This document shows, one piece after another, positions 11,661 through 25,000 of a stretch of 64,000 nt of DNA. The DNA is from Talinum fruticosum. Lineage: Eukaryota; Streptophyta; Magnoliopsida; Caryophyllales; Talinaceae. Both the position numbers and the translations under genes were made by a program. Position 1 is the first letter of the stretch; the number at the start of each line of letters is the position of its first letter. The notes below the pieces were generated by a model. The model was given only the letters and a program-made list of their open reading frames with translations. It was not told where the DNA came from and ran no database searches. The stretch is taken from positions 1,761,501 to 1,825,500 of the forward strand of contig JAITYX010000077.1 in assembly GCA_021018815.1 (NCBI GenBank), in the 5' to 3' direction.

Positions 11661-14377
11661 CAAACATTATTACTCAACATGATCTAAGTATAAGAGGATA
11701 TTAAAAGTATTAATGCCGAAATTAGAAAAGTTACAAAAAGTGGCCTAAATTTTGAAGCACTATAAACAACATGACTTAAATTTCAAGATATTAAAATCTT
11801 GTTTGTTCTTATTCTTTAATCAATCTATTTAATTTACTTTAACGTGCAAGTTTTAGGGTTTTTTTTTTCTGAGATAAATATTGTGAATCCATTGCTTTCT
11901 CTCCAAGCTATACCCCTAATTAATTATTCAAGTTTCCTTTGTTGGAAAGATCATCTCTCTCCTTGCTACTCCCTTTGGATCTGGTTTTTTTTTTTTTTTT
12001 TGTTATGCATATTAGTACTTTGTCTAATTGAGTAATGCCCCATATTGAGTATTAGGTTTTTGTTATAGTATAAGATTTTTGTTCGATAAATATTTATTCG
12101 GTTTAAAATTATTCAACAATTGAATATATATAAGTCTGACTTATATATATACATAAGGAGACTTATAATAAGTAGAAAAGAAAACCGAATAAAGGGGACG
12201 AGGATTGAATCTTTTGTAGCTTTAAGTTAATAGCATGTTATTTACTTAAGTTAAACATAAATCGGTATAACAATTTCAGTTTTATATAATTACTTTTACT
12301 TATTAGCTTATAATCAGCATGTTAAAGGAAGTACATATGCAGATTTTTGCTTATGATTTCATAAAACTTGCCTACACAAAGAACATTTTTTTAAAGAAAA
12401 AAGAAGTAAACAGTGTTGACTAATTTTTAGTAAACTCATTTAAAAAGGTGAAAAGAAAAGGGATTTAAAACATATTCTTTTTACTTTTTTGTAGGTAACT
12501 TATTACTCAACAATACTAATTGGTCTTGATGAGTATTTTTAGTGTTTGTGTAGGCTATTGGGAAATTATAATTAAAAAAAATATAACTAAGTGCTAATAA
12601 GTGTTGTTAGCCAATATAATGTGTGTATCTTGAATAGCAGAAGCGATGTTCTATGAGTGTCAATTCTTTAGCAAGTTCATAGTTTGTATCCTCTTACCTT
12701 TTCATTGTGTGAATTCAAACCTCGGTGGCTACTAGAGTCACCATGTTAACCACGCTTTAAACCCGTAAACTTAGGATGGTAATTTTTGTGAAGGAGAGAT
12801 GGAAGAATTCGGGAGAGAGAGCCAACAGAGCAATCGATGCATCTTACTTGGATTTAATCTCGTTGTGTGTGTAGTTCCGTATTTCTCAAATACATCGTTT
12901 AATAGGAGATGTGAACTCCTATTGTGTATAGTTGAGAGGTTGAGTCCATCTCAACTTTTTCCAACCATCCCACTTATCTAGGACCTGGATAAGTGGGAGT
13001 CTTGATTAATGGGGCGCAATGGGCCTAAGTGACCGTATATTGACCTTGGTCAACAATTGTATATGAGTGTTACGTTAATCGGTGTTGACTGGTATTAATC
13101 TATATTAATTAATAATGATTAGTGTTGAGTATATGATAAGTTGAAAAGAACATGTCATATTTGACCATATATGTCGGTTTAACTAACTTTTTTCATTTAA
13201 AAATATTGTCATTTTACAATCTTAATGACTAGTTTACGAAGTTTGCTCTTCTTAATTCTTTTTTTCCTCTCATTTTTCATTGTCTTTCTTTATTTTTAAT
13301 GAAGTTTTAGGGAAACTTGCTTTTTAAAATCTAAAACGGAGGGATTATATCCATTTCATATATACCTTAAAGGATATATAAGAAAAGTGTTAAAGATTTG
13401 GAGGGAAGAAAAAGCATCTTTAAGTGATAATAACAATCATGACTAAATGACTTTTCATGATTAGTCAACAGGATTAATTTAAGTCATCCACTAATTTAAC
13501 GTTATTCGTACGTAAAACTTGGATAATCTAACGTGTAATTAGGGTTGAGAATGAGATCATCCTTCAATTACTATTTCAACCTTAATTACGAATTAAACTA
13601 CACTTTATAAGCTATAATTACTTGTAGCTAATTCTCGTCCTATTTGTATAATTAAAAGCACTTAATTTTGTTGATTTATTTATGTTGTCAAATTTAATAT
13701 TCCGTGATATAAACAATTTGTGATGTTCTTTTCTCGTTTTTATTGTCAGAAGCATTTATTTTTTGTTGGTCTATTCATGTTGTCAAATTTATTTTTCAAT
13801 TATATAAATAAATAAATAAATAAATAAATAATGCTGCTATTATACATAACTGAACTTTTATTTTTTTGGGCGAGATTAACAAAGAATTATTAGTCACAAG
13901 GAGTGGTTGTCGAATGGAGATCAAGAACATAACGTTATTGAAATTAGATGTCTCGAGTATGTATTTAACTTAACAAGTTACTTCATACATATAATGGTAG
14001 TTGAGTGCTTAAATTCGATACCCTTATTTGACATAATCTAACACGAAAAATCATATATTATGACATTAATTATCTCTAACCTCTAGAATTTTCCTTTTTT
14101 CGTACTTTTAAAAATTTTAATTTTAATTTTGTACTCACGATGTCGCTTTAGCTTGTAGTATAAGAGATGAGCATCTTAACCTAAATAGCTCAAGATTGCA
14201 AGTATATATGACTTGAAACAAAGAAGCTTTTCTAGCTTCAATTCCGATTGCGTATGTCCTTGATCTCCGGTTTTGACATTACTTCCTACAAATTTCAAGT
14301 TAATATTTTCACTCATATCAATTAAAATATATGTAACTTGCATGAATAAGCCTAAATTCATGCATCATCAAGCTGAC

Positions 14378-14422
<45 letters not shown>
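14378..14422. repeat. (TTA)n microsatellite
   Basis: About 15 uninterrupted TTA units. Confidence 0.95.
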
Positions 14423-14986
14423 GACTATATATATTGCATAAAATAAAACTTATTCCGAAAGTATCTAATCATCAATTTTTCACTCAAATTATTTACGCTT
14501 TCAAATTGTTGATATGGTAACTATTTAGAGCCAGCTTCTTTCTAACATAGACATCTCGAGTACAGATTGGCATGACCAATATATAAAGATGTAACATGTG
14601 ATCGGTTTGAATTTGGATGAGTCGAATTGATGAGGTTCGGTTGGCACATTGGTCGATCGAGTTTAGCATGAGTTTTGTCGTATAGCTCTGAACTTACCAA
14701 TGAATGAGCTCTCCATGGCCAAAGGTACATGAAAGCTAGAGCTCTCCATGGCTCATAAACTTTGTTAATTTGTTGACGAATTGAGGATTAATTTGATGGA
14801 TAGTGAGGCCAACCTCCACCAGTTGGGGGCTGAGAAAGAGCAATCATAATCAATTCCTTGACTTACTTGGAATTTGTATGGGATAAAGAAAATTGAACAG
14901 GCAAAAATTCGCATGAGGGTAATCAAATTCTAGCCTCACTACTCCTTTGTGTCCTTGGAATCAAACAACTTGAAACTAAATTGAGT

Positions 14987-15264
14987 TGTTAGATTATAGA
15001 TTTAGTTTTGTGCCTTCAATCATCAGCGTAAGTTTTTGGTTAATTTGATTCTTGAACATGGTATCAAACTCTTTCTAAACGAGAGATTTCATGTTCGAAT
15101 CTTAATAACCCCAATATTGATTATTGAGCAACGTGAGGGAAACCTTATCGCATCCACGCTTCAAACCCAAAGGGCATTTACGTGAGTGGGTGTGTTAGAG
15201 TATAAATTTATTCCTTAGCATTCAACTATCGGTTTAAATTTTTAGTTAAGTTGGTTTTTAAACA
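14987..15264 (+). mobile_element. TRIM (miniature LTR retrotransposon)
   Basis: Two 72-bp direct terminal repeats, 14987-15058 and 15193-15264, each begin TGTTAGA and end AACA, matching at about 53 of 72 positions by hand count. Immediately inside the left repeat, TGGTATCAAAC at 15059 matches the primer-binding site for initiator Met-tRNA (TGGTATCAGAGC). A purine-rich GAGTGGGTG stretch precedes the right repeat. The flanks are TGAGT (14982-14986) and TGAAT (15265-15269), a 5-bp target duplication with one change. The 134-bp interior has no coding capacity. It would need enzymes from an autonomous element. Confidence 0.85.
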
Positions 15265-16068
15265 TGAATACATATAATGCCACTCAGGCAATGTCTACCC
15301 TATGAATTTTATTTTGGGTTCACTCGAATTGTTTTCTATTGAACCCAAGGCCTAATTGAACGACCCGTTCTTTAACAATAGGAGGAAAGTACAACAAATA
15401 TTAAACAAAATGAGTAAATTCATACTACTTAATAGTTTTATTTTGCATATTGTATTTTGATAATAAAACTTATTTAGGTAGGCTTGAAAAGAAGGGATTA
15501 TAATTTGTAGAGTTGAGACCAGCAGCGTAGGCTGAACGCTAGATCACATGTTATAGCTTTGAAAAAATAATATGGAGAATTGAGAACAAACTCATATTTC
15601 ACAAGAAATTAAATTGACCCGACTCAAATCGGTCATGACCACATAATATCTAATATTTAAGAGTAACCTAATTCTAATAGATTATTCTGAACCCAAATTT
15701 ACACAATACTTATAAACACATATAATGATGCGAACACGTATGGGTTAATACAAATCCAATCCGATTGACCCAATAGTCCATATGGGACTCTCATATTATG
15801 AATATAAATATAGATATGACTATCAAGATCTTCCAAATGAAACCATGCAATTCCTCAAAACATATATTGGGCATCACAAGATGGGCTATTCATAGTAGCC
15901 TGTTTTGGTACAAGACTGCACCAAACATAAAGCCCAAAACTAGCCCATATAACCCATTATGTTTACCTTTTTCCCCCTCTCATGAAAACTTACTTGATCA
16001 AGCTCAAAAGCACTCGGTTGAAGAGGAGTTATTGCTCATAAACAAAACAGCGTGTATGGCCTCCAGTT

Positions 16069-16279
16069 CGAGGGATTTATACGATCATCTTGAGTCTATA
16101 CATTAAGAGAGACAGAAAATAAAAAAGTAATTTGATAAATGAGGAAAAACCTCAAAATAGGATCTAAGACTTGAGAGATTTATGCGAAGATCTCGAGTCT
16201 ATAGATTAAGAGAGAGAGAGAAAATAAAGAAGTAATTAGACGAATGATGAAAAACCCTCAAAATAGAATCTATGACTTG
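16069..16279. repeat. tandem duplication, period ~103 bp
   Basis: Copies at 16069-16171 and 16172-16279 share GAGATTTAT, GAGTCTATA, TTAAGAGAGA, GTAATT and CTCAAAATAG blocks in the same order, with scattered differences. Confidence 0.75.
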
Positions 16280-16844
16280 GTTCATCCTTAGTAAGTAGTA
16301 GTATAGTATATGACATTAGTATACAAGGGTTGATAATTGATATTATAGAGCAAAGAATGATTTCTATCAATCTAGAATCATCTCTTTATATTTTTCGGGT
16401 CTTCGATATGTGTCTAGATGTGGTAATTTTATTTTTAAAACACTTATTATATATGAGTCAGTCTAAGACAACTTATCTTTACATTATTTAAAGAAAATTG
16501 ACCCGTTAGTTTAGTAGGTCGGTTGAAGATATACCTCATCATTCTTATAATTTAGGATCAAATTCGAATGATAAGACTCCTATGCCTAAAAAAATTCTTA
16601 ATAGTACCACTATCCTTATGGATTGAATTGTCTAATTCCACTTGTGGATATCATTAAGTAGAATTTTTGTTTAAATCTTGTAAATAGACAAAATCTGTGC
16701 TATAAGAACTCTATCTTTTATGGACATAATTCAACCTATGTATCAATATCGTAACTGCCCCTTTGAGGAGCTCGAAGACAATATGGGTTCTCAACTTCTC
16801 ACTTACAACATGTATCAACGAAAAAAATGAAATTAATTTGAATC

Positions 16845-17874
16845 TTATGTACAAAGATCGATATCTAACAAACTATCCAAAATTCCAACAATTTCAGAAA
16901 TTTTAGGCCTAGTCTTTCTAGAATTTCCAACACAAGCCGATGCAACTTTAGCCAACCTAACAAGGGGATTCATATTGGAAGGCAATGGAAGCCTTGGGTC
17001 CAAAAATTGACCAAACTTGCTTTCTTTGACCAAAGGCAATGCCCATTCAGCTAGCAACCCTTCCTCGTTGCTCCTACCACTCAAGAGCTCCAACAAAACC
17101 ACACCAAACCCATAGACATCGCTCTCTTTGCAAGCACCCACCCCTCCTTTTCTCTCCCTCTCCCAATACTCCTCGTCTACATACCCAACAACCCCTTCTT
17201 CTCTTGTCTTGAGGCCAAGAAAGACAACCCAAAATCACACACCCTTGCGTTGAACTTGACATCTATCAAAACATTTGAGGGCTTCATGCAACCATGGACC
17301 ACTTGGGGTGCCATCTTCTCGTGTAAATACTCAAGCCCTCGAGCCACCCCGGCTGCGATGTTTAGCCTTCGGACCCACCCCAAGATGGATGGTCCGTCAA
17401 CATGTTGGTGCAAGTAGAACTCCAAGCTCATTGTGCCCACAAACTCCATTAGGATGATCCTCTCCCCGGGGCCTCGGAGAACCCGATGATGGGCACTATG
17501 TGAGGGTGTTGGGCTAAAGCTAGCGACTTGATCATGGACTGGAACCCTAGCCCTGCCTTACTCAGTACCAACCACGGGTGTATTCGCTTGACCGCCACAA
17601 GCTCACCCTTGTCTAGGACCGCGACGTAGGTGGTCCCTAGCCGGCCTTTCCCAATGATCTTCCGTGGATTGAACCCATCAGTAGCCGCATCAATTTCTGA
17701 CAAAGACAGGTTTCTCGCGGTGATTCTGATGTCGGAGCAAGCAATATCTCCACATTGGTTATGAACCCGTTGCTTCCTACAGAGGAGAAAGAGCGCGATC
17801 ACTAGAAGCAGGACGAAAACCGAGAGGAGAGAGAGAGTGAAGGCATAGGCTATGTGACCCCCATGAACACTCAT
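16845..17874 (-). CDS. membrane-anchored receptor-like pseudokinase without ectodomain (two apparent 1-base frame breaks)
   Basis: No intron is evident. Segments 17874-17449, 17449-17177 and 17182-16845 lie in three frames but form one continuous kinase-like protein of about 343 aa. There is a short N-terminus, a membrane span at about residues 9-31 followed by basic residues, then the kinase fold. The Gly-rich loop GKGRLG and the VAVK lysine (K96) are present. The alpha-C position expected to be Glu reads SMIKSL. The catalytic loop is HGCMKPSN (about 194-201) instead of HRDxKxxN, so the catalytic Asp is missing; DFG (214-216) is kept. The activation-segment end GYVDEEYW and subdomain IX SDVYGFGVVLLELLSG are conserved. 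Both breaks fit one missing base, in the C4/G4 tract 17464-17471 and the C run 17192-17195. Inference: a signalling scaffold or allosteric pseudokinase. I do not recognise the exact family member. Confidence 0.75.
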
Positions 17875-18960
17875 TGTTGAACTGAGTTTATATCAAGTAG
17901 TCTCTGTAGGAGAAGACTTCAGTTCAGAGAGCTTTATGTACAAAAATGAGGAAAGCCTATTATATGAAAGAGAAAGAAAGAGAGAGAGAGTTTGAGGGTA
18001 GAGGCCTGGGTGGTGGATCGATCTATGAGGTTGACTATTAGAATGTGTACACATAGAAAAGTTTGGATTTTCTGGTTTAGAGAGAGAAATTAAAGGTGGG
18101 ATCTCTCTCTCTAGATTTTGGTTGTGTGTAGGTGATGAATGGTTGGCCGCCCCTCCAACTCCCTTGATGGCAGGGAACATTAAAAAGTCTACCAACCATT
18201 AATTACACATTTTTTTACACTAATTGAAGTGATTATATTCTATTGAATTCTTAATTATTGTACTAATATTATTATTGCAGGTACTCACTAAGGTTGAGTA
18301 CTAAATACTCCTAAATGATACAATTAAGCGGGCAAACACGTAATTATGTTTAGTCTTAAATTTTGTAATCGGATCATTCGGTCCTAGTTTTGGGTTTCAG
18401 GTTAGTGTTGATAGAAGAGTGCTACTCTTGTCTTTGTTAATTTAAAATGGTTTAAATAATCAATATTTATTTCTCCTTTAAAAAATTTATTATAAGTTTT
18501 TAAAAGTTTAATTACACTCAATATTATATGTTTAAAACCGTCCAGAAAATATAAAATTAAAGATATTACATAAAAAAATGCTCAATTTGCAAATGAGAAG
18601 GATCTTATATGTGTATGACAAATTAAATATATGTATAGATTTGTTTTCTAATATTATATTCGGTCATATTATTCACATTGAGATTATCAGAAAGAGAGAG
18701 AGGGTGGGAGAGGATAATAGACAAATTAGCAACTGATGTATACTAATAAATAAATAAATAATATATTTTATTAACAAAATTAAATGGGCACATGTTAATG
18801 ACTGATAATTATATTTTTAATCATGTCCATGTGTCACAAATGGACAGAAAAACTAAAAATCCTCACATGCATATAACATATTAACATCCCATAGTAGAAA
18901 TAGGGTCAAAGCAGGAGTGCAAAATCGAGTTTCGGTTTATTTTTTTAGAAGGAGCTAACT

Positions 18961-19140
18961 AGACGGTCATTAAGGTTGTTAAAGGAAAAACTCAAGTGCG
19001 ATGGAAAATCCAAGCCCTTATTCAAGATACGCATTATTTTCTCCGAAAGTGCGATCATGTTTTTATCCATCATATGTACGAGAGAAGGAAATCAAGTTCT
19101 TGATTGGGTAGCTAAATTTGACTCGTATTTCTTCTATTTT
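18961..19140 (+). pseudogene. LINE-type RNase H domain fossil
   Basis: One frame reads GKTQVRWKIQALIQDTHYFL and then a His-rich HVFIHHMYE. The next frame continues REGNQVLDWVAKF. Together these match the end of the plant RNase H domain (RVT_3) found in non-LTR retrotransposons, which typically shows W.I..LI.D..., HI.REGN..AD.LA. A frame break within the REGN region and the lack of neighbouring reverse transcriptase show that it is a relic. A host RNase H-like gene fragment is less likely. Confidence 0.6.
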
Positions 19141-19590
19141 AATTTTATTTTTTTCCCTTCTACTTCATTTCTCTCCGTTTTAATGGAGGATAACGTAAGC
19201 AAAACCTTTGAGAGAAAGGTTATCTACTAGTTGTACTTATCCTTTTTTTAAAAAAAAATTACATCCTATATTCACATGGATATTAGTAGGTTATACATCG
19301 TAGTTCAGGAATTATTTCACAAATTTTATCGTGGTCTTAGAGTTATCTAATATGGTACGTAATTTCACAAATTATAACTTTGTTTTTTAATCTCCAAACA
19401 GTATTTTTCTTTTCATTTTATCATCAATTAACAAATGATCCAGAAATCCAATACATTGTAATTTAGGGATTATTAATCCAACACTCATTTGAACTCGTAA
19501 CCCTTCTTTATAACCTCTAAAGAAACAAACCAACATTTTTTGATTCCCTAAGATACTGTTACAAGTTATATCGAGTTAATTTAAATTTCA

Positions 19591-19594
<4 letters not shown>

Positions 19595-19622
<28 letters not shown>
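19595..19622. repeat. (TA)n microsatellite
   Basis: About 14 uninterrupted TA units. Confidence 0.95.
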
Positions 19623-22086
19623 ATCTAATGAATGATCATGCATATATTTCATCTAATGCATGAAATAATTGGGGGCAAAGAGCGGTGGGAGGGTTCCTAG
19701 AAGAAGGGTAGGGTATGTTTCAAATTAAAGTAGTCATTTTCAGAATAATTAATACTAACAAAATTTCGATTGTCAATCTTGTCTGTTTTAATATTAATAA
19801 TTTTGGTGATCGATCAATGAGCCCATCCCCAAAATATGTCCTACTTCATTCAAGTTTTCAACAATGGACCGACTCTTCTTTTTTTTTTTGTGTCCCCACT
19901 TTTTCCTTGGATCCAGAGATGTTAACAACACAACCAATAGCAATTTTTTTGTTAGGTTGTAGCAAAAAAATTGGAAAAAATTGGTGCCATAAATTTGGAT
20001 GTTGGGCGGTGGATAATATTGGATTACCCATTGAGCAAGGCAATTTAATTTGCTCTATTTTGAAACCATGTTAATATTGATCTGGAGAAAATTTGGCTAG
20101 GTTTGTAGTGGATATAGACTTATGTGAAGTATAATGTTAAGTGATTGTGTCGGTTTGAATTAGCCTGATTTATACGTCATTTATAAATGGTTGTCTTTTA
20201 AAACTCTCTTTTTCTAAAAAAATATAAATACACTCTTCTTGCACTCTATCCAAAACCTTTAAAACAGGTGTTTTAATATATGATAAAAGAAGATGATCTT
20301 GTAAGCAGAAGATATTAGCCACCCGTAGGACTTGTGCCCTTTGGGTGGCTCGTAAGAGTAAACACCCAATTGTTTAGTTTAGGTTGTTTGAGCTTTCATG
20401 AAAAAGCCAAACTTTATTCAAAAATAGATTAAAAAAACACGAAAGTTCCGTCTAAACCCAATTTAAATTTAACTTATGATATTAAACTCCAAATGGTTCT
20501 CAAAAAATAAATAATTAATTTAATAAATTATAAAAGAATTTACCTACATCAGTCTTTGTGCTTCATGTTAAAAAAAAAAAACAAAGGATATTAAGAGGAA
20601 GGGGGAGAAATGAGGAAAATAGAACAGTGAATGGCCCAATCCAAGGACAATCTTGGGCTCAAGGCCCACTGTGTGCCTGTTCTAGTCAGATGCCCAACCT
20701 AGTTAGACATTCTTGGTCCAGCCTGTGAAATATGGGGTCTTGGGATTATTACTGTTAGTAATTGAAACCAATCCACAAAAAAAAAAAAAAAAACCTACCT
20801 TAGACATAAAATTTCTTTTGATAAAAAGAGCATGAATTATATGAATGTCAATAAACTCAATTCATGTTTGCTCGAGTTCCACTTACATCGACCTTTGTGC
20901 CTCCTTTGTAAAAAAAATATAATTATGGATAATGTTGAAACGAACAATTAAATTTCATTAATTGTTTTTCTTTAAAGGACGATGTAGATGTCGATGTATA
21001 TAGGATTTTAATCCTAATATTTAATATGAACCTTGAGAAATTGCATGAATTAAAACTAACTGAAATCGACATTACATGTTCGTTGGTTAATAAACAAGAG
21101 ATCTTGAAATTATTCACAAAATTGTGATTCAAATTTAAATGTCAAATTCCGAGCCTTCTTTTTCCGCCCAAAGGAAAAAAGAAAATCCAACAAATATCTT
21201 CATAAGGTCCCTTTGCAATTCAGAATTGGACATAAGTTAATGAATGAGTGAGGGTGAGGCCATTTTCATGCAACAATTTCCTCCACCTATACATGAAGAA
21301 TGAGACAAGAATTGATGGCCAAGGACATTTCCATAAAGGTGTTGGAAGGATGAGGGTCCATTCCTACAACTAACATCACCATAACTATTCCCTTTTCATG
21401 TCTAGTCGTTAATCATACTCTGGGCGGCTCTGTATGGGCTATGCTCACCTTCTTTAAGCATTTTAATTTTTAAGGGTAACCACCAACAAAGAAATTTCCG
21501 AGTGATACAAGAGAAACCTGAGAAAGACGATACATATCGTGTTTCATATAGCTGTAAAGATGTAAGACTATCAGTTAAAGATAAATGGAATTGGGTCTCA
21601 ATCTATCATCAAAATATGAATGTTTACAGGAGGGCAGGGCATTAGTAGGAACTGGCAGGCCTTAATTTGTATGGAATTACCTTAGTGGTAAAGGTTGTAC
21701 AAAACTGACATTGGCCAGTACAGCTGATGTGGGAAAAGGAACAGAACGGTGTATTTTTCTGGTTGTGTATAGATCAGTCAGCACCTCAGAAACATTTTTG
21801 GGCAAAGGAACAAAAACAGAAATTTCACTGCAAGTGCTGTATTGCTGTAGACTGTGTAGTTGTCTTCTCATTCTTGGAAAGACCTCCTATCATTGGCCAA
21901 ACAATTTTGCAGGCTACATTCTCTCTCTCTCTGTCTGGATCTCACTGTTCACTTGCTTCCCACCTCAATGCCAACGTTATAATAAACTTGAAAATTCTAA
22001 GACTTCAAACAAAATAAGACTAAAACTTCATTCTTGCAACAATGAAAACTAGACTACACCTTCTATCATGTACTTAAGCCTCCTAA

Positions 22087-25000
22087 TCAAGCTACACTTC
22101 CTGTTTCTGATGCATCTTCTGGGTAATATGGTGTCAATTTCCCGTCTTTCTTGATAGATTTCGAGTGATTTTCACCGCTCACTTCTACCAACATCTTCAC
22201 CACCCGTCTCATCGATGGACGATTAATAGGGAGAGAACTGGTGCAGAGGAGTCCTATGTTGAGGACTTGGCATATCTCCTCCTTGAAGCAAGGATCAAGG
22301 TTCGGGTCCAACACATGGTCCACACCCTTTAGGTCCATAGTGGCACAAACCCACTTCACCAAGTCCTTCTCACCGTATTCAGGGTCCACAGGCCGCTTCC
22401 CCGTGACCAATTCCAGGATCACCACTCCGAAACTGTATATGTCGCTCTTTTCATTGACTCGAAGGGTATATGCATACTCTGTGTTGGAAACAAAGCACAT
22501 CCACACAGATAAGTTAGATTATTCTTCTTCCCCTTTTTGAATTGAATGATTGATTGAATGATACAGTTGAGGAAATCGACTAGGGTAGCTAGCAATCAAT
22601 CTCAAAGAGAAAAGGAAATATTTTGTCATTAATTGGCCAACATGGTATTTCTTCCAAAGGGATAATAAATGGCATTATTGTTGATAGAAACGTGTATTTG
22701 AATTGTCAAACTATGAAAACTTTATGTTTTTCTAGACATCATTTGTTAATGAGCATTGATTCATTAATATTTTACAATAACTTGATAAGACTTACAACTA
22801 AAATTTTTGAATCAAGCAGCATAAACCGGCGTTTAAAGTAATTGAACAGTGTTATAATGACTCGACAAATAGTAAAGCTTTTGTCCTCGAAATATGACCA
22901 CTATATCAAAACATTACATACTCTAAATTTACCGCATTTTTTAATCACCATAACAACCGATAAGATGGATGTTTAACTAGAGTATACATGTATTTTTTAC
23001 ATCAACTCATAAAAAGAGATTCTAGAATGCTAATTTTATACCGAGAAAATTATATTTTGTCTTGATGATATGTTTTTCATAGCAATTTTTTACCATTTGT
23101 CTCATCAAATACTTACAAAACTACTGAATATTATTTCTGAAGTTAGGTCCAACCATCAAGATGTATGAAAAGATAAGGGTTCGGTAAAGTTAGAAGCCGA
23201 CTCTAACCCGGCCCATTTCTCACCGACCACTTCCCTTTCAAAAAGAAAGTATCGAATCCTATGTTCATACTTGAATACTAATGAGAAGGAAGTTGATATG
23301 CCTTTGGGCTCTTCAACTACTCAGCAAATGATACATTTAGAAGTATATGCACTATTTCCCTTTCTAACATGTCTTAATTTAGCTTTCATTATGAACATTT
23401 ATGCCAATAAGTAATGACAGATTATATACTTCTATTCCAAAACCAGATAGCATAATGCAAAAGAAGCAAAAGGCACAAAAGAACAGCAATCAAAGGCAAT
23501 AGTTCCAAGGACATGAATACTAACCAGGAGCAATGTAGCCACAGGAACCGGCGATGACCGACATCGATTTAGTCCCTTTTCCGGCAGCCTCCACAACCTT
23601 AGCCACCCCAAAGTCGGCCACCTTAGCCCCGAAATCTCCATCCAAGAGGATATTATTAGACTTGACATCTCTATGCACAATGGGTGGCACACAATCATGG
23701 TGCAAGTAAGATAGACCCTCAGCTGCATCAAGGGCAATTTTATACCTAGTTGGCCAATCCAACAGCAACCCACCTTTAGAGCTATGCAGTAAGTCCCCTA
23801 AACTCCCATTTGGCATGTACTCATAGACAAGAAGCTTACAGTCCTTAGTTTTGCAACAGCACCATAATCTCACAATGTTTTTGTGCCTAATCTTACCCAA
23901 GGTCTCAACCTCGGTATCGAACCCATCGTCTTGGACGGGTCCCTTTTCCGGATCACCTCCTTCACTGAGCTTGGTTGAAGCTCCCCAGAGCTTTTTCACA
24001 GCGACAACTTCGCCATTGCTGAGAACTGCCTTGTAGACTTTACCAGACCCTCCGGTGCCGATCACATTATCTTCATACAAGCAGTCTAGGATCTCATATT
24101 CACTGAACCCGAGTTTGTGGAATGATGTTAAAGACCATTTCGATTTGTCGATTGCTCGTTTTGCTTGCTTGAAATTCTTGTATTTCATGTAAAACCAGAC
24201 AATACCGACTACGAAGATCACCGCTGCGAGAACAAAGATGGACCTCAGAAGCCATAGATACCCCTGTTTCTTCACCTCTACTCTGCTTTCACATAGACCG
24301 GAAATGTCTCCGCATAAACCGGGATTGCCCAGGAATGAATCCTTGTAAATCTCCCTAGCAAATAACGGGGGAGTTCACCGGTGAAATGATTGTTCGAAAA
24401 ATTAAACTTATTCAGCTTCAGATTCTGTAATTCGTAAGGTAACTCGCCGGAGAACTGGTTCCCTGATAAATCGAGATAATTAAGGGATAAACTCCCAATT
24501 TCCACCGGAATTTGCCCAGAAAATTTGTTGTTTGCTAAATTTAGCTCGTTAAGCCTCTTCATGGACTTAATCCCACTTGGAATTTCGCCGGATAATTGAT
24601 TATCGTTCAAAAGCAACGTCGCCAATTGATCCAAATTAACAACCGACGATGGCAGTGGCCCGGAAAGTTGGTTGTTCCCGGCAATGAGTTTGACTAAATT
24701 GCTCAACAATCCCACTTCGACCGGCAATTCTCCGGTGAAAGTGTTGTTGGAAATATCTAGCGCAGACAAGTTCGAAGCCGAAGAGATTTTCTTGGATATC
24801 TCGCCGGTGAGAGAATTGAAGCTGAGCTCAAGAAACGAAACATGAGGGAGACCCCAGAAATTTTCGGGCACATTTCCCGATAATTGATTGTTACCCAAAC
24901 GAACCCGAATCAGGGTCTTGCATTGGGACAAATTCTGCGGGATTTGACCCGTGAATGAGTTCTGGGTAATCATGAGCTCTTCGAGCGTCCCTTTTGCGCA

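Larger units (their letters stand above)
8310..16844. other. gene-free intergenic region with small repeats
   Basis: No conserved coding segment is seen. The stretch holds a MITE (10077-10471), a diverged 298-bp direct duplication (11068-11660), an AAAT repeat (13804-13831), a TTA repeat (14378-14422), a TRIM element (14987-15264) and a 103-bp tandem duplication (16069-16279). A TGTAACACCCC-like string at about 9004 resembles the start of some Ty3/gypsy LTRs, but I could not find a partner end. Confidence 0.7.
17875..22086. other. intergenic region
   Basis: Just upstream of the pseudokinase start is a GA/CT-rich leader (about 17960-18000). A LINE RNase H fossil lies at 18961-19140 and a (TA)n repeat at 19595-19622. 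The last ~400 bases are probably the 3' UTR of the HSL1-like gene. No other coding segment is seen. Confidence 0.6.

Noticed and set aside
15090..15100. GTTCGAATC as a tRNA T-loop
   Set aside because: It lies inside the TRIM element, with no cloverleaf around it. I found no convincing tRNA gene in the window.
17449..24371. Programmed frameshifting as the cause of the split kinases
   Set aside because: No slippery heptamer plus structure is apparent, and the same missing-base pattern occurs in unrelated genes; sequence error is simpler.
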